A DNA stretch of 64,000 nucleotides, taken from NCBI RefSeq assembly GCF_900177405.1, contig NZ_LT840185.1, positions 1,169,501 to 1,233,500 on the forward strand. The letters are read 5' to 3'. Below, in pieces: positions 1 through 8,806 of the stretch (positions within the stretch are counted from its first letter, which is position 1; each line of letters opens with the position of its first letter). The position numbers and the translations under genes are program-made. This DNA is from Allosphingosinicella indica (GTDB taxonomy: Bacteria > Pseudomonadota > Alphaproteobacteria > Sphingomonadales > Sphingomonadaceae). The notes beneath the pieces are model-generated. The model did no database searches. It saw only the letters and a list, made by a program, of their open reading frames with translations, and was not told the DNA's origin.

Positions 1-92
1 ACCCGGCGCTGCTCCGCGAAGTCGCAAAATATGGGCGCGTTCTGGACTTCGAGCTTAAAGCACCGCCCGAGCTCGAAAAGGTACCACTATAG
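1..92 (+). CDS. C-terminal end of an unrecognised protein (partial)
   Basis: An open frame enters from the left edge and reads 29 codons (first full codon at 3) to a TAG at 90-92; the tail ends in residues ELEKVPL. It is the 3' end of a gene that starts outside the window, 24 bases before the K+ channel start. Too little is visible to name a family. A second frame here runs on to 486, but it is an out-of-frame reading of the channel gene. Confidence 0.45.
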   Translation, partial: PALLREVAKYGRVLDFELKAPPELEKVPL

Positions 93-116
93 CGGCCGCC
101 AAGCCGGGAGTGCAGG

Positions 117-551
117 ATGCTTGCCGAGCTTGCCGTGTCGACCTTCATGGTGCTGCTCACCGTCGCGATCCACGGCGCCGGGCTTTACGCGCTGGGCCGC
201 TTACTGCGGCTCGAGCGGGACGCGGTGGACTGGGCGAGCATGCATCCGATGTCGCCGCGCGGCTTTGCGCTCACCTTCGCTTTGGTGTTCGGGCTGTTCG
301 CGCTGCACGGCACCGAAATCTGGCTTTACGCCTTCGCCTTCCACGCGCTCGATGCCGTGCCGGACCTTCGCACCGGCGTCTATTTCTCGACCATCACCTA
401 CGCGACGATCGGCTATAGCGACGCGCCGATCGCGGAAGGCTGGAAGCTGGTTGCGGCGATCGAGGGGATCAACGGGGTGCTGCTGATCGGCTGGTCGACC
501 GCCTTCTTCGTGACGATCATGACGCGGATGGGCCCGCATCGTCGCTCCTGA
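117..551 (+). CDS. Small two-TM potassium channel family protein
   Basis: 144 aa inner-membrane protein. Hydrophobic segments lie at about residues 5-28, 50-75 and 113-135. The re-entrant pore loop carries TITYATIGYSD (about 92-102), the position of the K+ channel selectivity filter (family consensus TxGYGD). The fold pattern of helix, pore loop, helix fits the Ion_trans_2 family, and there is no cytosolic RCK domain. The filter has Ser where Gly is usual (GYSD for GYGD), so K+ selectivity is inferred, not certain. The start is the ATG preceded by a GGGAG-type ribosome site. It lies upstream of and close to a phospholipase-D family gene on the same strand. Confidence 0.75.
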   Translation: MLAELAVSTFMVLLTVAIHGAGLYALGRLLRLERDAVDWASMHPMSPRGFALTFALVFGLFALHGTEIWLYAFAFHALDAVPDLRTGVYFSTITYATIGYSDAPIAEGWKLVAAIEGINGVLLIGWSTAFFVTIMTRMGPHRRS

Positions 552-591
552 GCCACTGGACTTGCCGCGCGCGGCTCCGCATGAGGCGGTG

Positions 592-1752
592 ATGTCGGAC
601 GCGAAGCCCAAGCTTACCGCCGAGGTGGAAGGTAACCGCCTCACCCTGCTTCCCGACGGGCCGGAGCGGCTCGAGGCGCTGATCGCGCTGATCGACGGCG
701 CCGAGCGGACGCTGCGCCTGCTCTACTACATCTTCGATCCCGACGAATCCGGCCGCCGCGTGCGCGATGCGATCGTCCGCGCGGTCGATCGCGGGGTCAC
801 CGTCTGGCTGCTGGTGGACGGCTTCGGCACCAAGGAAGGGTCCGACGGTTTCTTCAAGCCGCTCGCCGACGGCCAATGCCATTTCTGCCGCTTCGTACCG
901 CGCTTTGGCCGGCGCTATCTGCTGCGCAACCACCAGAAGCTGGCGCTCGCCGACGAGAAGGTCGTGCTGGTCGGCGGCTTCAACGTCGGCGACGATTATT
1001 TCGGCACGGTCGAAGAGGGCGCGTGGCGCGACATCGGGCTCTGCGTCGCGGGCGACGGCGTCGCCTGCCTCGCCGATTATTTCGACTCGCTGTTCGAATG
1101 GGCGCACGATCCCAAATCGCGGATCCGATCGCTCCGGCGGATGCTCAAGAGCCACAGCAAGCAGATGGGGCGCATCCACTGGCTGTTCGGCGGCCCGACG
1201 CGGCGGCTGAGCCCATGGGCGAAGGCGGTGCTGCGCGACATGCGGGGCGCCAAGCGGATGGACATGATCGCCGCATATTTCGCGCCGAGCCGCGCGCTGC
1301 TCCGCCGCATCTACGGCGTCGCGCGGCGGGGTCAGTCGCGCGTGGTCACGGCGGCAAAATCGGACAACACCGCCACCATCGGCGCGGCGCGCTACACCTA
1401 TTGGCGGATGCTCAAACGCGGCGTCGAGGTATACGAATATGAGGCGACCAAGCTGCACAGCAAGCTGATCATCGCCGACGACGTGGTCCATATCGGATCG
1501 GCCAATTTCGACATGCGCAGCCTCTATCTCAATCTCGAGATGATGCTGCGCGTCGAGGATGCCGGCTTCGCCGAGCAGATGCGCGGCTTTTTCGCGCACG
1601 AGCTGGAAGGATCGCGCCGCATCACACTGGAGGCGCATATGGCGCAGCGCACCATCTACAACCGCTTCAAATGGTGGGTCGCGCACTTCATCGTGGCGGT
1701 GATGGATTACAACGTCTCGCGCCGGCTCAATTTCGGGCTCGACGGCCGCTAG
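592..1752 (+). CDS. Phospholipase D-like / cardiolipin synthase family protein
   Basis: 386 aa from the ATG at 592; a TTG at 562 is also possible. Two HKD motifs are visible: HQKLALAD (H114, K116, D121) and HSKLIIAD (H289, K291, D296), the second followed by GSANFDMRS, typical of the bacterial cardiolipin synthase branch of the PLD superfamily. The family transfers phosphatidyl groups to make cardiolipin at the inner membrane. There are no clear N-terminal transmembrane helices, unlike E. coli ClsA, so it resembles ClsB/ClsC-type enzymes. The stop codon is shared with the convergent Crp-type gene through the tetranucleotide CTAG. Confidence 0.85.
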   Translation: MSDAKPKLTAEVEGNRLTLLPDGPERLEALIALIDGAERTLRLLYYIFDPDESGRRVRDAIVRAVDRGVTVWLLVDGFGTKEGSDGFFKPLADGQCHFCRFVPRFGRRYLLRNHQKLALADEKVVLVGGFNVGDDYFGTVEEGAWRDIGLCVAGDGVACLADYFDSLFEWAHDPKSRIRSLRRMLKSHSKQMGRIHWLFGGPTRRLSPWAKAVLRDMRGAKRMDMIAAYFAPSRALLRRIYGVARRGQSRVVTAAKSDNTATIGAARYTYWRMLKRGVEVYEYEATKLHSKLIIADDVVHIGSANFDMRSLYLNLEMMLRVEDAGFAEQMRGFFAHELEGSRRITLEAHMAQRTIYNRFKWWVAHFIVAVMDYNVSRRLNFGLDGR

Positions 1753-2522
1753 ATCGGGCGGCGCCCGATGTAGAGATAGCCGGGATCGAACTCGGCGACT
1801 TGCCGCAGGCCGGGCTGGTCGTGAATCGTGACCTCGCCGCTGCGGAAGGTGGCGAGGCCCCGGTCGCGCAGCGTCCGCAGCGTGCGGTTGACGTGGACGG
1901 AGGTGAGGCCGGTCGCATCGGCGACGTCGCTCTGCGTCAGCGGCAGGCGGTAGCGCCCGCCTTCGGCCAGGCCGACCACCTGGAGCCGCGCTTCCAGCTC
2001 GCATAGCAGATGCGCGATGCGCTGCAGCGCGTTGCGGCGGCCGATCGACAATATCTGCTCGCGCAGCACCGCGGCGTCGACCAGCGTCACGAACCACAGG
2101 AACCGCGCGAGATGCGGGTGCGTCTCGGTGATTGCGCGCAGCGCCTTGTGCGGCACGATCGCGAGCCGGCAATCGGTGATCGCAGCGACATTATGCTCCA
2201 GCTTGCCGAGCAGAAAGGCGTGGAGATCGACGAAATCGCCAGCGACGTGGATGTCCATGATCTGGCGTCGGCCGCTGCCGAGATCCTTGTAGCGGCAGAC
2301 GAGCCCGTCACAGAGCAGGGTGCTGATCGACACCGGCATTTCAGCGGGAACGATGATCTGCCCCGCCTTCACCACCCGCACCTCGGCGATGACGCCGCGG
2401 ATGACCGCTTCTTCCTCGCGGCTGATCTGATCGCGGACGCGCAGCTTTCGGAGCAGGCCGTCGGCAGGCTCGCCGATGAAACCGACGGGGCTATCCACGG
2501 CGCGCCTCGACGCCGGCGGCAC
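1749..2522 (-). CDS. Crp/Fnr family transcriptional regulator
   Basis: 257 aa from a GTG start at 2522; GTG at 2498 is an alternative. Residues about 40-130 fit a cyclic-nucleotide-binding beta roll, residues 150-170 the dimer helix, and 173-235 a winged helix-turn-helix with LTQSDVADATGLTSVHVNRT as recognition segment. The N-terminal cysteine cluster of Fnr is absent, so an oxygen-sensing Fe-S cluster is unlikely. The ligand is unknown. Its 5' end overlaps the Mpo1-like gene by 32 bases, so the two are probably co-transcribed. It is convergent with the cardiolipin-synthase-like gene and shares the CTAG stop with it. Confidence 0.85.
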   Translation of the reverse strand: MPPASRRAVDSPVGFIGEPADGLLRKLRVRDQISREEEAVIRGVIAEVRVVKAGQIIVPAEMPVSISTLLCDGLVCRYKDLGSGRRQIMDIHVAGDFVDLHAFLLGKLEHNVAAITDCRLAIVPHKALRAITETHPHLARFLWFVTLVDAAVLREQILSIGRRNALQRIAHLLCELEARLQVVGLAEGGRYRLPLTQSDVADATGLTSVHVNRTLRTLRDRGLATFRSGEVTIHDQPGLRQVAEFDPGYLYIGRRPI

Positions 2523-2832
2523 GAAGCTCCGGCTCCAGCCGGCCGGTGAGCCACAGCAGCCACATGCGGAAATCGGCGCGGAGCGACCATAGCGGATGGG
2601 TGAAGGTCGCGGGGCGGTTGTGCTCGACCGCCGCGTGGCTCGCCCAGGCGAAGCCGTAGCCCGCGACCGGCACGGCCGCCAGCAACAGCCACTGACGGCT
2701 GAGCAGCGCGACCAGCGCGATCAGGACGACGAGGCTGGTGCCGACATAATGGAGCGCGCGCGTCTGCGGCTTGGCATGTTCGCGCAGGTAATGCGGCCAG
2801 AAGGCGGCGAAGCTGTCAAAGCGGCTCGTCAC
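2491..2832 (-). CDS. Mpo1-like (DUF962) membrane protein
   Basis: 113 aa with residues FDSFAAFWPHYLREHAKPQTR near the N-terminus, then two hydrophobic stretches and the motif HAAVEHNRPATFTHPLWSL. This arrangement, with conserved His in HYVG and in HAAVEHNRP, is that of the DUF962/Mpo1 family, whose yeast member is an Fe2+-dependent dioxygenase of 2-hydroxy fatty acids. Substrate in this organism is unknown; sphingomonads make 2-hydroxy fatty acids for sphingolipids, so a lipid role is a reasonable inference. It overlaps both neighbours (17 bases upstream, 32 downstream), pointing to one operon. Confidence 0.8.
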   Translation of the reverse strand: MTSRFDSFAAFWPHYLREHAKPQTRALHYVGTSLVVLIALVALLSRQWLLLAAVPVAGYGFAWASHAAVEHNRPATFTHPLWSLRADFRMWLLWLTGRLEPELRAAGVEARRG

Positions 2833-3274
2833 GGTGCGCCTCCAGCGGTTGCTCTTCAGCTAGATCTTCATCCTCCTCCGCGAGCGCGCGCGTGGGAACC
2901 ACCCGCTCGGCGATCATGCCGGCAAGAAGCGGTCCGACGACCGCGCCCAGCAGCATCACCGGCGGCATCGCGAGGAAGAAGGCGTTGGCAAAGCCGTAAG
3001 CGGCCATAAACAGCGCCACCGCCCACACCGGCCCGCGGCTGCCCGACAGCCATTTCGCGAGCACACCGCCGACCAGCGCACCAAGCGCTGCGGAGACGAT
3101 GATGACCAGTTTCGGGCCCACCCCGGCCATTTCGAACGCCGCGCGGATCTGGTCGGTCTCGCGCAGGCTCGCGTTGCCGGAAATCGGAAAGATCGACCCG
3201 CCGATCCAAGCGAACAGCGCCATCGCCACGAAGGCGACGACGATGCCGGCCGTACTGCTCAAGAATGTCCGCAC
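2816..3274 (-). CDS. Small membrane protein of unknown function
   Basis: 152 aa. Hydrophobic helices are at about residues 8-28, 54-75, 80-100 and 103-122, with an acidic C-terminal tail (EEDEDLAEEQ) likely cytosolic. I do not recognise a named family. The first helix could be a signal anchor. The stop overlaps the start of the Mpo1-like gene by 17 bases, so it heads a three-gene unit (this gene, Mpo1-like, Crp-type regulator). Confidence 0.7.
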   Translation of the reverse strand: MRTFLSSTAGIVVAFVAMALFAWIGGSIFPISGNASLRETDQIRAAFEMAGVGPKLVIIVSAALGALVGGVLAKWLSGSRGPVWAVALFMAAYGFANAFFLAMPPVMLLGAVVGPLLAGMIAERVVPTRALAEEDEDLAEEQPLEAHRDEPL

Positions 3275-3334
3275 CGTCCCCTCCGTTCTGCTCTGGAACG
3301 ATCATAGAAGGGTGCGGCGCTGCCGCCAATGGCC

Positions 3335-4195
3335 TCAACTGCCGACGATGGTGCCGCCGTTGGGGTGCAGCACCTGGCCCGACATGTAGGAGGAATCCTC
3401 GCACGCCAGGAAGAGGAAGCTCGGCGCCACTTCATTGGGCTGGCCCGGGCGGCCGATCGGCGTCTTTTCGCCGAACGTGGCGAGCTTTTCCTTGCTCGAT
3501 CCGCCGAAGGGGTTGAGCGGCGTCCAGATCGGCCCGGGTGCAACGCCGTTCACACGAATGCCCTCGCCGATCAGGTTCTCGGAAAGCGCACGCGTGAAGG
3601 ATGTGATCGCGCCCTTGGTCGAGCTGTAATCGAGCAGCTCCTTCTCGCCCTGATAGGAGGTGACCGAAGTGCAGTTGACGATCGCTGCGCCCTTCTTGAG
3701 ATGCGGGCGCGCGGCCTGGACGAGGAAGAACATCGAGAAAATGTTCGACTGGAAGGTGCGTTTCAACTGCTCTTCGGTGATGTCGGTGATTTCCTTGTCG
3801 CTATGCTGCTCGCCGGCGTTGTTGACGAGGATGTCGAGCCTGCCGAACGCGTCGATCGTCTGGGCGATCACGCTTTCGCAAAAATCCTTCTCACCCAGAT
3901 CGCCGGCGATGGTGATCGCCTTGCGGCCCTCCTTCTCGACGATCGCCTTGGTCTTGGCGGCATCGTCATGTTCGCAGAGGTAGACAATGGCGATGTCGGC
4001 GCCTTCGCGGGCATAGAGCGCGGCGACAGCACGGCCGATGCCGCTGTCCGCGCCGGTGACGATCGCGACCTTCCCGTCGAGCCGGCCCGAACCCGGGTAG
4101 CGCGGCGCCCACTCGGGCTTGGGCTCCAATTCGCTCTCGTGACCAGGCAGCGCATCCTCGTGGATCATGTCGACGGTGTCGGTATCGCTCATCAT
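3335..4195 (-). CDS. SDR family oxidoreductase (YhdF/Gsp39-type)
   Basis: 286 aa cytosolic NAD(P)-dependent short-chain dehydrogenase. Visible are the cofactor motif TGADSGIG (47-54), NNAG (125-128), the catalytic Ser177 and YSSTK (Tyr190, Lys194). A roughly 40-residue N-terminal arm (EPKPEWAPRYPGSGRLDGKV) is characteristic of the general-stress-protein-39 / YhdF subgroup, often annotated as glucose dehydrogenase-like; the substrate is unknown. Two ATGs at 4195 and 4192 are possible; AAGGA lies just upstream of the first. It diverges from the TonB-dependent receptor. Confidence 0.88.
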   Translation of the reverse strand: MMSDTDTVDMIHEDALPGHESELEPKPEWAPRYPGSGRLDGKVAIVTGADSGIGRAVAALYAREGADIAIVYLCEHDDAAKTKAIVEKEGRKAITIAGDLGEKDFCESVIAQTIDAFGRLDILVNNAGEQHSDKEITDITEEQLKRTFQSNIFSMFFLVQAARPHLKKGAAIVNCTSVTSYQGEKELLDYSSTKGAITSFTRALSENLIGEGIRVNGVAPGPIWTPLNPFGGSSKEKLATFGEKTPIGRPGQPNEVAPSFLFLACEDSSYMSGQVLHPNGGTIVGS

Positions 4196-4265
4196 CTTGT
4201 CCTTGCTGGCGTTTTGCCGGTTAACCGCTGCGCGGGTGCCATGTTCCGTTCCGCCGTTCGTCGAA

Positions 4266-4323
4266 AGCTGCCGCAGCTTCGTCGTGTGCCATTGGCCCTG
4301 CCGCCTTGCCGCTCTAAGGCGGC
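4266..4323. other. Two inverted repeats ahead of the TonB receptor
   Basis: In the 149-base gap between the divergent SDR and receptor genes lie AGCTG-ccg-CAGCT (4266-4278) and GCCGCCTT-n8-AAGGCGGC (4300-4323). The second sits about 20 bases before the receptor start and could be a leader hairpin or an operator. No function is shown by the sequence alone. Confidence 0.3.
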
Positions 4324-4344
4324 AATACGGCTATTGCGGGGAGG

Positions 4345-6441
4345 ATGATGGGACGTTTCTGCCTTTGGAAGGTCGCGGCTTGCGCGTCGGTCGCCGCCAT
4401 CGTCGCGCCGCCCGCACTCGCGCAGGCGCCGACCGGCGATGCGCCGCCGCCCGAGGCGCCACCCGCCGCAGCCCCCTCCGCCGGCACCAGCTATGCCCCC
4501 GCCGATTTCGCCCGCTTCGCGCCGCGCAACGCCTTCGACATGCTGTCCAACGTCCCCGGCTTTGTCATCCAGGAGAGCGACACCGAGCGCCGCGGACTCG
4601 GCCAGGCGACGGGGAACGTGCTGATCAACGGCGAGCGCTTTTCCGGCAAGGATACCGACATCTCCACCGAACTGCGGCGGATCAGCGCGGCCAATGTCCA
4701 GCGGATCGACATCGTCGATGGCGCGACGCTCAACGTGCCGGGGCTGACCGGGCAGGTCGCCAACGTCGTCACCGCGGCGACCGGGCTCACCGGCAATTTC
4801 GTCTACAGCCCTCAGATTCGCGCCAAGCGCACGCCCGCGCGGCTCACCAACGGCGAGGTGTCGGTGAGCGGCGCGATCGGCCGCACCGAGCTTTCGGCGA
4901 GCTTCCGCAACGACGCGTTTCGCAACGGCAATGCCGGGCCGGAACGCGTCTTCACGCCAGACGGCACGATCATCGACCGGCGCGAGGAAGAATTGACCGT
5001 CTTCGGCGATCAGCCGCGGCTCTCGGCGACGCTGCGCCACAGTTTCGAGAATGGCTCGATCCTCAACCTGAACGGTGCCGGCGGCATCTTCCACCAGGAC
5101 GTGCAGGAATTGGGCACCCGTGTCGGCCCCGGCCAGCCCGACCGCTTCCGCGACGTCACCGAGCGGACGCGGCGCTACAATTACGAGTTCGGCGGCGATT
5201 ATGAATTCGGCATCGGCTCCGACCGGCTGAAGCTGATCGGCCTCCACCGCTTCGATCACTATCCTTTCCTGCAGACGCTGATCCAGAGCTATGCCGACGA
5301 CACGCCGACGCTCGGCCAGCGCTACAGCCAGATCCTCGACGAGACCGAGACGATCGCGCGCGCCGAATATCGCTGGCGCGAGGGCGCCGCGGACTGGCTG
5401 TTCTCGCTGGAAGGCGCGCTCAACAAGCTCGACGCGGAGAACGGGCTGGAGACCTATGACGCGAACAATGTCTTCGTGCCGGTGCCCTTTCCCAACGCGA
5501 CGGGAACGGTGGAAGAGAAGCGCGCGGAATCGACGCTCACCTACGGCCGTCCGCTCGCCGATAATCTCACGCTGCAGGCGTCGCTCGGCCTCGAATATTC
5601 GCGGCTGACGCAAAGCGGGCCGTCGGGGCTGGACCGCAGCTTCTACCGGCCCAAGGGCTTCGTCGCGCTGGCGTGGAAGCCGTCGCCCGATCTCGACGTC
5701 AGCGCGCGGCTGGCGCGCGAGGTGGGTCAGCTCAACTTCCTCGATTTCGTCGCCTCGGCCAATGTCAGCGGCGGCACGGTCAACAACGGCAACGCCAATC
5801 TCGTGCCGCCTCAAAGCTGGGATGCGCAGATCGAAGCGACGCGCAACCTGGGGCCGTGGGGGACGGTGAAGGGGCGGCTCTACGGCCAGCTCATCAGCGA
5901 CATCGTCGACGTCGTGCCGATCGGCGAGACCGGTCAGGCGCCGGGCAATCTCGACAGCGCGACGATCTACGGGATCGAACTGACGAGCACGTTCAACTTC
6001 GATCCGATGGGTCTGAAGGGCGCGAAGCTCGATCTCGTCGCGCAATTCCAGGAAAGCAGCCTCAAGGATCCGGTCGCGCTCGTCTACCGCGCGATCAACG
6101 AACGGGTGAAGCGGCGGCTGTTGCTCAACTTCCGCCACGACATACCGGCCAGCGACTGGGCCTATGGCGCCAGCTTCGATCATTATCGCCAGACGCGCGG
6201 CTACCGGCTGGATCAGGACTTCCTTGCCTATAACCGGCCCGGACCCGTCGGGGTCTATGTCGAGCATAAGGATGTGATGGGGCTGACCGTGCGCGGCAGC
6301 GTGGACAATATCTTCGGCACCAACGAAAGCTTCGAGCGAACCTTCTACGCGCCGCGACGCGATGGGGAGAAGCTCTTCACCGAGGCGCGGGACCGCTATT
6401 ACGGCCCCGTCTTCACGCTTTCGGTCAGCGGAAGGATCTAG
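4345..6441 (+). CDS. TonB-dependent outer-membrane receptor
   Basis: 698 aa. A signal peptide (about 1-27, cleavage near ALAQA) is followed by a Pro/Ala-rich stretch, a plug domain (about 55-150) with APRNAFDMLSNVPGFVIQE and VLINGERFSGK, and a beta-barrel to the C-terminus. Family members import siderophores, vitamins or oligosaccharides using the TonB-ExbBD system; the ligand cannot be read from the sequence. There is no N-terminal signalling domain. The protein ends SVSGRI, without the usual terminal Phe. ATGs at 4345 and 4348 both follow GGGGAGG; the second has better spacing. Confidence 0.88.
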   Translation: MMGRFCLWKVAACASVAAIVAPPALAQAPTGDAPPPEAPPAAAPSAGTSYAPADFARFAPRNAFDMLSNVPGFVIQESDTERRGLGQATGNVLINGERFSGKDTDISTELRRISAANVQRIDIVDGATLNVPGLTGQVANVVTAATGLTGNFVYSPQIRAKRTPARLTNGEVSVSGAIGRTELSASFRNDAFRNGNAGPERVFTPDGTIIDRREEELTVFGDQPRLSATLRHSFENGSILNLNGAGGIFHQDVQELGTRVGPGQPDRFRDVTERTRRYNYEFGGDYEFGIGSDRLKLIGLHRFDHYPFLQTLIQSYADDTPTLGQRYSQILDETETIARAEYRWREGAADWLFSLEGALNKLDAENGLETYDANNVFVPVPFPNATGTVEEKRAESTLTYGRPLADNLTLQASLGLEYSRLTQSGPSGLDRSFYRPKGFVALAWKPSPDLDVSARLAREVGQLNFLDFVASANVSGGTVNNGNANLVPPQSWDAQIEATRNLGPWGTVKGRLYGQLISDIVDVVPIGETGQAPGNLDSATIYGIELTSTFNFDPMGLKGAKLDLVAQFQESSLKDPVALVYRAINERVKRRLLLNFRHDIPASDWAYGASFDHYRQTRGYRLDQDFLAYNRPGPVGVYVEHKDVMGLTVRGSVDNIFGTNESFERTFYAPRRDGEKLFTEARDRYYGPVFTLSVSGRI

Positions 6442-6447
6442 CCGAGA

Positions 6448-6759
6448 TCAACCCCGCGCGGAGGCGAGGCGGACGTCGATGCGCGGCTTCGCACGCGGCT
6501 GCTCGGCAGGCAGCGTCCCGGCCTCGGGCATCGCGACGTCGTTCGGGAACAACGACTGGGAGATCGGCTGCGTCGCCTTCTGGCACTGCGCGACGACGAC
6601 CGGGAAGGCGAGATCGAGATTGCTTTCCACCGCGGCCGGAGCGGCGCGGTTGCAGTCTTCGATATTCTCGTAGCGGCTCTCGGCGAAAGCCACCGGCTGG
6701 CAGGCGGCATCCGCCTCGCCGCAGCCCAGTATCGCGATCACGTAGATTGCCGGTCCCAT
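6448..6759 (-). CDS. Small Cys-containing secreted protein, unknown
   Basis: 103 aa from the ATG at 6759, which is preceded by AAGGAGCGAACGAGGGC, a good ribosome site; the open frame extends upstream to 6888 but would then overlap the divergent transporter. A short hydrophobic N-terminus (MGPAIYVIAILGCG) could be a signal peptide. Cysteines at 13, 20, 36 and 59. No family recognised. It diverges from the Atm1-like exporter and converges on the TonB-dependent receptor, ending 6 bases after it. Confidence 0.6.
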   Translation of the reverse strand: MGPAIYVIAILGCGEADAACQPVAFAESRYENIEDCNRAAPAAVESNLDLAFPVVVAQCQKATQPISQSLFPNDVAMPEAGTLPAEQPRAKPRIDVRLASARG

Positions 6760-6869
6760 AATGCCCTCGTTCGCTCCTTGCCCGTAAAACCCGCGATGCC
6801 CGGAGCCGTTCCAAATGTTTCGCCTCCATAACTTGGTGGTTCGCGCACCCGTTCCTAAATGAGACGAAG

Positions 6870-8696
6870 ATGGCGGGCGCGGCGACAAACTTGACGGGCG
6901 ATCAGCCGCCGCCCTCGGACGAGGGCGGCTGGGCGGCGCTGCGCCGCTTCCTCCCGTACCTCTGGCCGCGCCACAGCGTCGGCCTTCGCGTCCGCCTGAT
7001 CGCCGCGCTGGTGCTGGTGCTGGCCGCCAAAGCCGTCACCCTGCTGATGCCTTTCGCCTACAAGGGCGCGATCGACCGGATGACGCCGGGGATGGAGCCC
7101 GCCGCGCTGCTCGCGATCGCGCTGGTCGTCGCATATGCCGGCGCGCGCTTCGGCGGGGTGCTGTTCGACAATATCCGCAACGGCATCTTCGAGAGCGTCG
7201 GCCAGGATGCGGCACGGCGGCTATCGGTCGATGTGTTCCGCCACCTCCATGCGCTGTCGCTGCGTTTTCATCTCGAGCGGCGCACCGGCGCGCTTACCCG
7301 CATTGTCGAGCGCGGCACCAAGAGCATCGATTCGATGCTCTACTTCCTCGTCTTCAACATCGGCCCGACGGTGATCGAGCTGACCGCGGTCTGTGTGATC
7401 TTCTTCGTCAAGTTCGGCTGGGGGCTCGTCGCGGGCACGCTCGCGATGGTGGTAATCTACGTCGCCTTCACCCGCCGCGTCACCGAATGGCGGCTCTCGG
7501 TCCGCAAGCAATGGACGGAGTTCGACCAGCGCGCGACCCAGCGCGCCGTGGACTCGCTGCTGAACTACGAGACCATCAAATATTTCAACGCCGAGGAGAT
7601 GGAGCGGCGCCGCTACGACGAGGCGATCGAGCGGTTGACCGACGCCAACGTCAAGGTCGAAACGTCGCTCGCGGCACTCAATATCGGCCAGTCGCTGATC
7701 ACCAATATGATGATGGCAGGGGCGATGGGTTATACTGTCTGGGGCTGGAGCCGCGGCCTGTTCACCACCGGCGATGTGGTACTGGTCAACACCCTTCTGA
7801 TGCAGCTTTTCCGCCCGCTCGACATGCTCGGCTTCGTCTATCGCGAGGTGCGGCAGGGGCTGGTCGACATGGCGGCGATGTTCCGGCTGCTCGACACGCC
7901 CGCCGAGATACGCGACGCGCCCGGAGCGCGTCCGCTCGCCGTGGGCGCGGGCGAGGTGCGGCTGGAGGACGTCTCGTTCGGCTACGAGCCGGAGCGGCAG
8001 ATCCTGAAAGGTATCGATATCGTCATCCCGGCGGGGAGTACACTGGCGGTGGTCGGCCCGTCCGGCGCGGGCAAGTCGACGCTCGCCCGGCTCCTCTACC
8101 GCTTCTACGATCCGACCGGCGGGCGCATTCTCATCGACGGCCAGGACATCGCCCACGTGACGCAGGCAAGCCTGCGCGGCGCGATCGGAATCGTCCCGCA
8201 GGATACGGTGCTGTTCAACGACACGATCGGCTACAATATCGCTTACGGTCGCGAGGGCGCCGACGAGGCGGAGGTGCGCGCCGCCGCCGAAGGCGCGGCA
8301 ATCGCCGGCTTCATCGAATCGCTCCCCGACGGCTACGACGCGCGCGTCGGCGAGCGCGGGCTCAAGCTTTCGGGCGGCGAGAAGCAGCGCGTCGCCATCG
8401 CCCGCACGCTTCTCAAGAACCCGCCGATCCTGATCCTCGACGAGGCGACCAGCGCGCTCGACAGCCGCACCGAGGCGGAAATCCAGGCGACGCTAAAGGG
8501 CATCGAGCGCGGCCGCACGAGCATCGTCATCGCGCACCGCCTCTCGACGATCGTCGATGCGGATCAGATCGTCGTGCTCGACGGCGGCCGGGTGGTGGAG
8601 CGCGGCACCCACCGCGAGCTCCTCGTCAGACGCGGCCTCTACACCGAGATGTGGCTCCGCCAGCAGGCCGAGGAGCAGGAAGACGTGCCCGCCTAG
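6870..8696 (+). CDS. Atm1-type ABC exporter (fused permease and ATPase)
   Basis: 608 aa half-transporter. Six membrane helices lie within about residues 40-320 and include NYETIKYFN (232-240), the conserved sequence of the Atm1/ABCB7 group. The nucleotide-binding domain has Walker A GPSGAGKST (396-404), the signature LSGGEKQR (500-507) and Walker B with ILILDEATSALD (520-531). Atm1-like proteins export glutathione-linked sulfur or metal species; in alphaproteobacteria they are linked to heavy-metal detoxification. It probably works as a homodimer. The start ATG follows GAGACGAAG. Confidence 0.9.
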   Translation: MAGAATNLTGDQPPPSDEGGWAALRRFLPYLWPRHSVGLRVRLIAALVLVLAAKAVTLLMPFAYKGAIDRMTPGMEPAALLAIALVVAYAGARFGGVLFDNIRNGIFESVGQDAARRLSVDVFRHLHALSLRFHLERRTGALTRIVERGTKSIDSMLYFLVFNIGPTVIELTAVCVIFFVKFGWGLVAGTLAMVVIYVAFTRRVTEWRLSVRKQWTEFDQRATQRAVDSLLNYETIKYFNAEEMERRRYDEAIERLTDANVKVETSLAALNIGQSLITNMMMAGAMGYTVWGWSRGLFTTGDVVLVNTLLMQLFRPLDMLGFVYREVRQGLVDMAAMFRLLDTPAEIRDAPGARPLAVGAGEVRLEDVSFGYEPERQILKGIDIVIPAGSTLAVVGPSGAGKSTLARLLYRFYDPTGGRILIDGQDIAHVTQASLRGAIGIVPQDTVLFNDTIGYNIAYGREGADEAEVRAAAEGAAIAGFIESLPDGYDARVGERGLKLSGGEKQRVAIARTLLKNPPILILDEATSALDSRTEAEIQATLKGIERGRTSIVIAHRLSTIVDADQIVVLDGGRVVERGTHRELLVRRGLYTEMWLRQQAEEQEDVPA

Positions 8697-8806
8697 CTCA
8701 CGCGCCAAAACGGCACCGGAGCCTCCTTTTACGCTATCGTAACTGAACTTGATCCAAAGCGGCGGCAATCAAGTCCGGCTCGCGAGGGCCCGTTTCGAGG
8801 CCTTCG

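Noticed and set aside
517-2172. Long open frame (551 codons) antisense to the phospholipase-D-like gene
   Set aside because: A product of high GC in the opposite strand. The sense frame has two HKD motifs, while the antisense product is Arg/Asp/Ala-rich with no recognisable domain.
4192-6267. 691-codon frame antisense to the TonB-dependent receptor
   Set aside because: Composition-driven shadow; the receptor frame has signal peptide, plug and barrel features.
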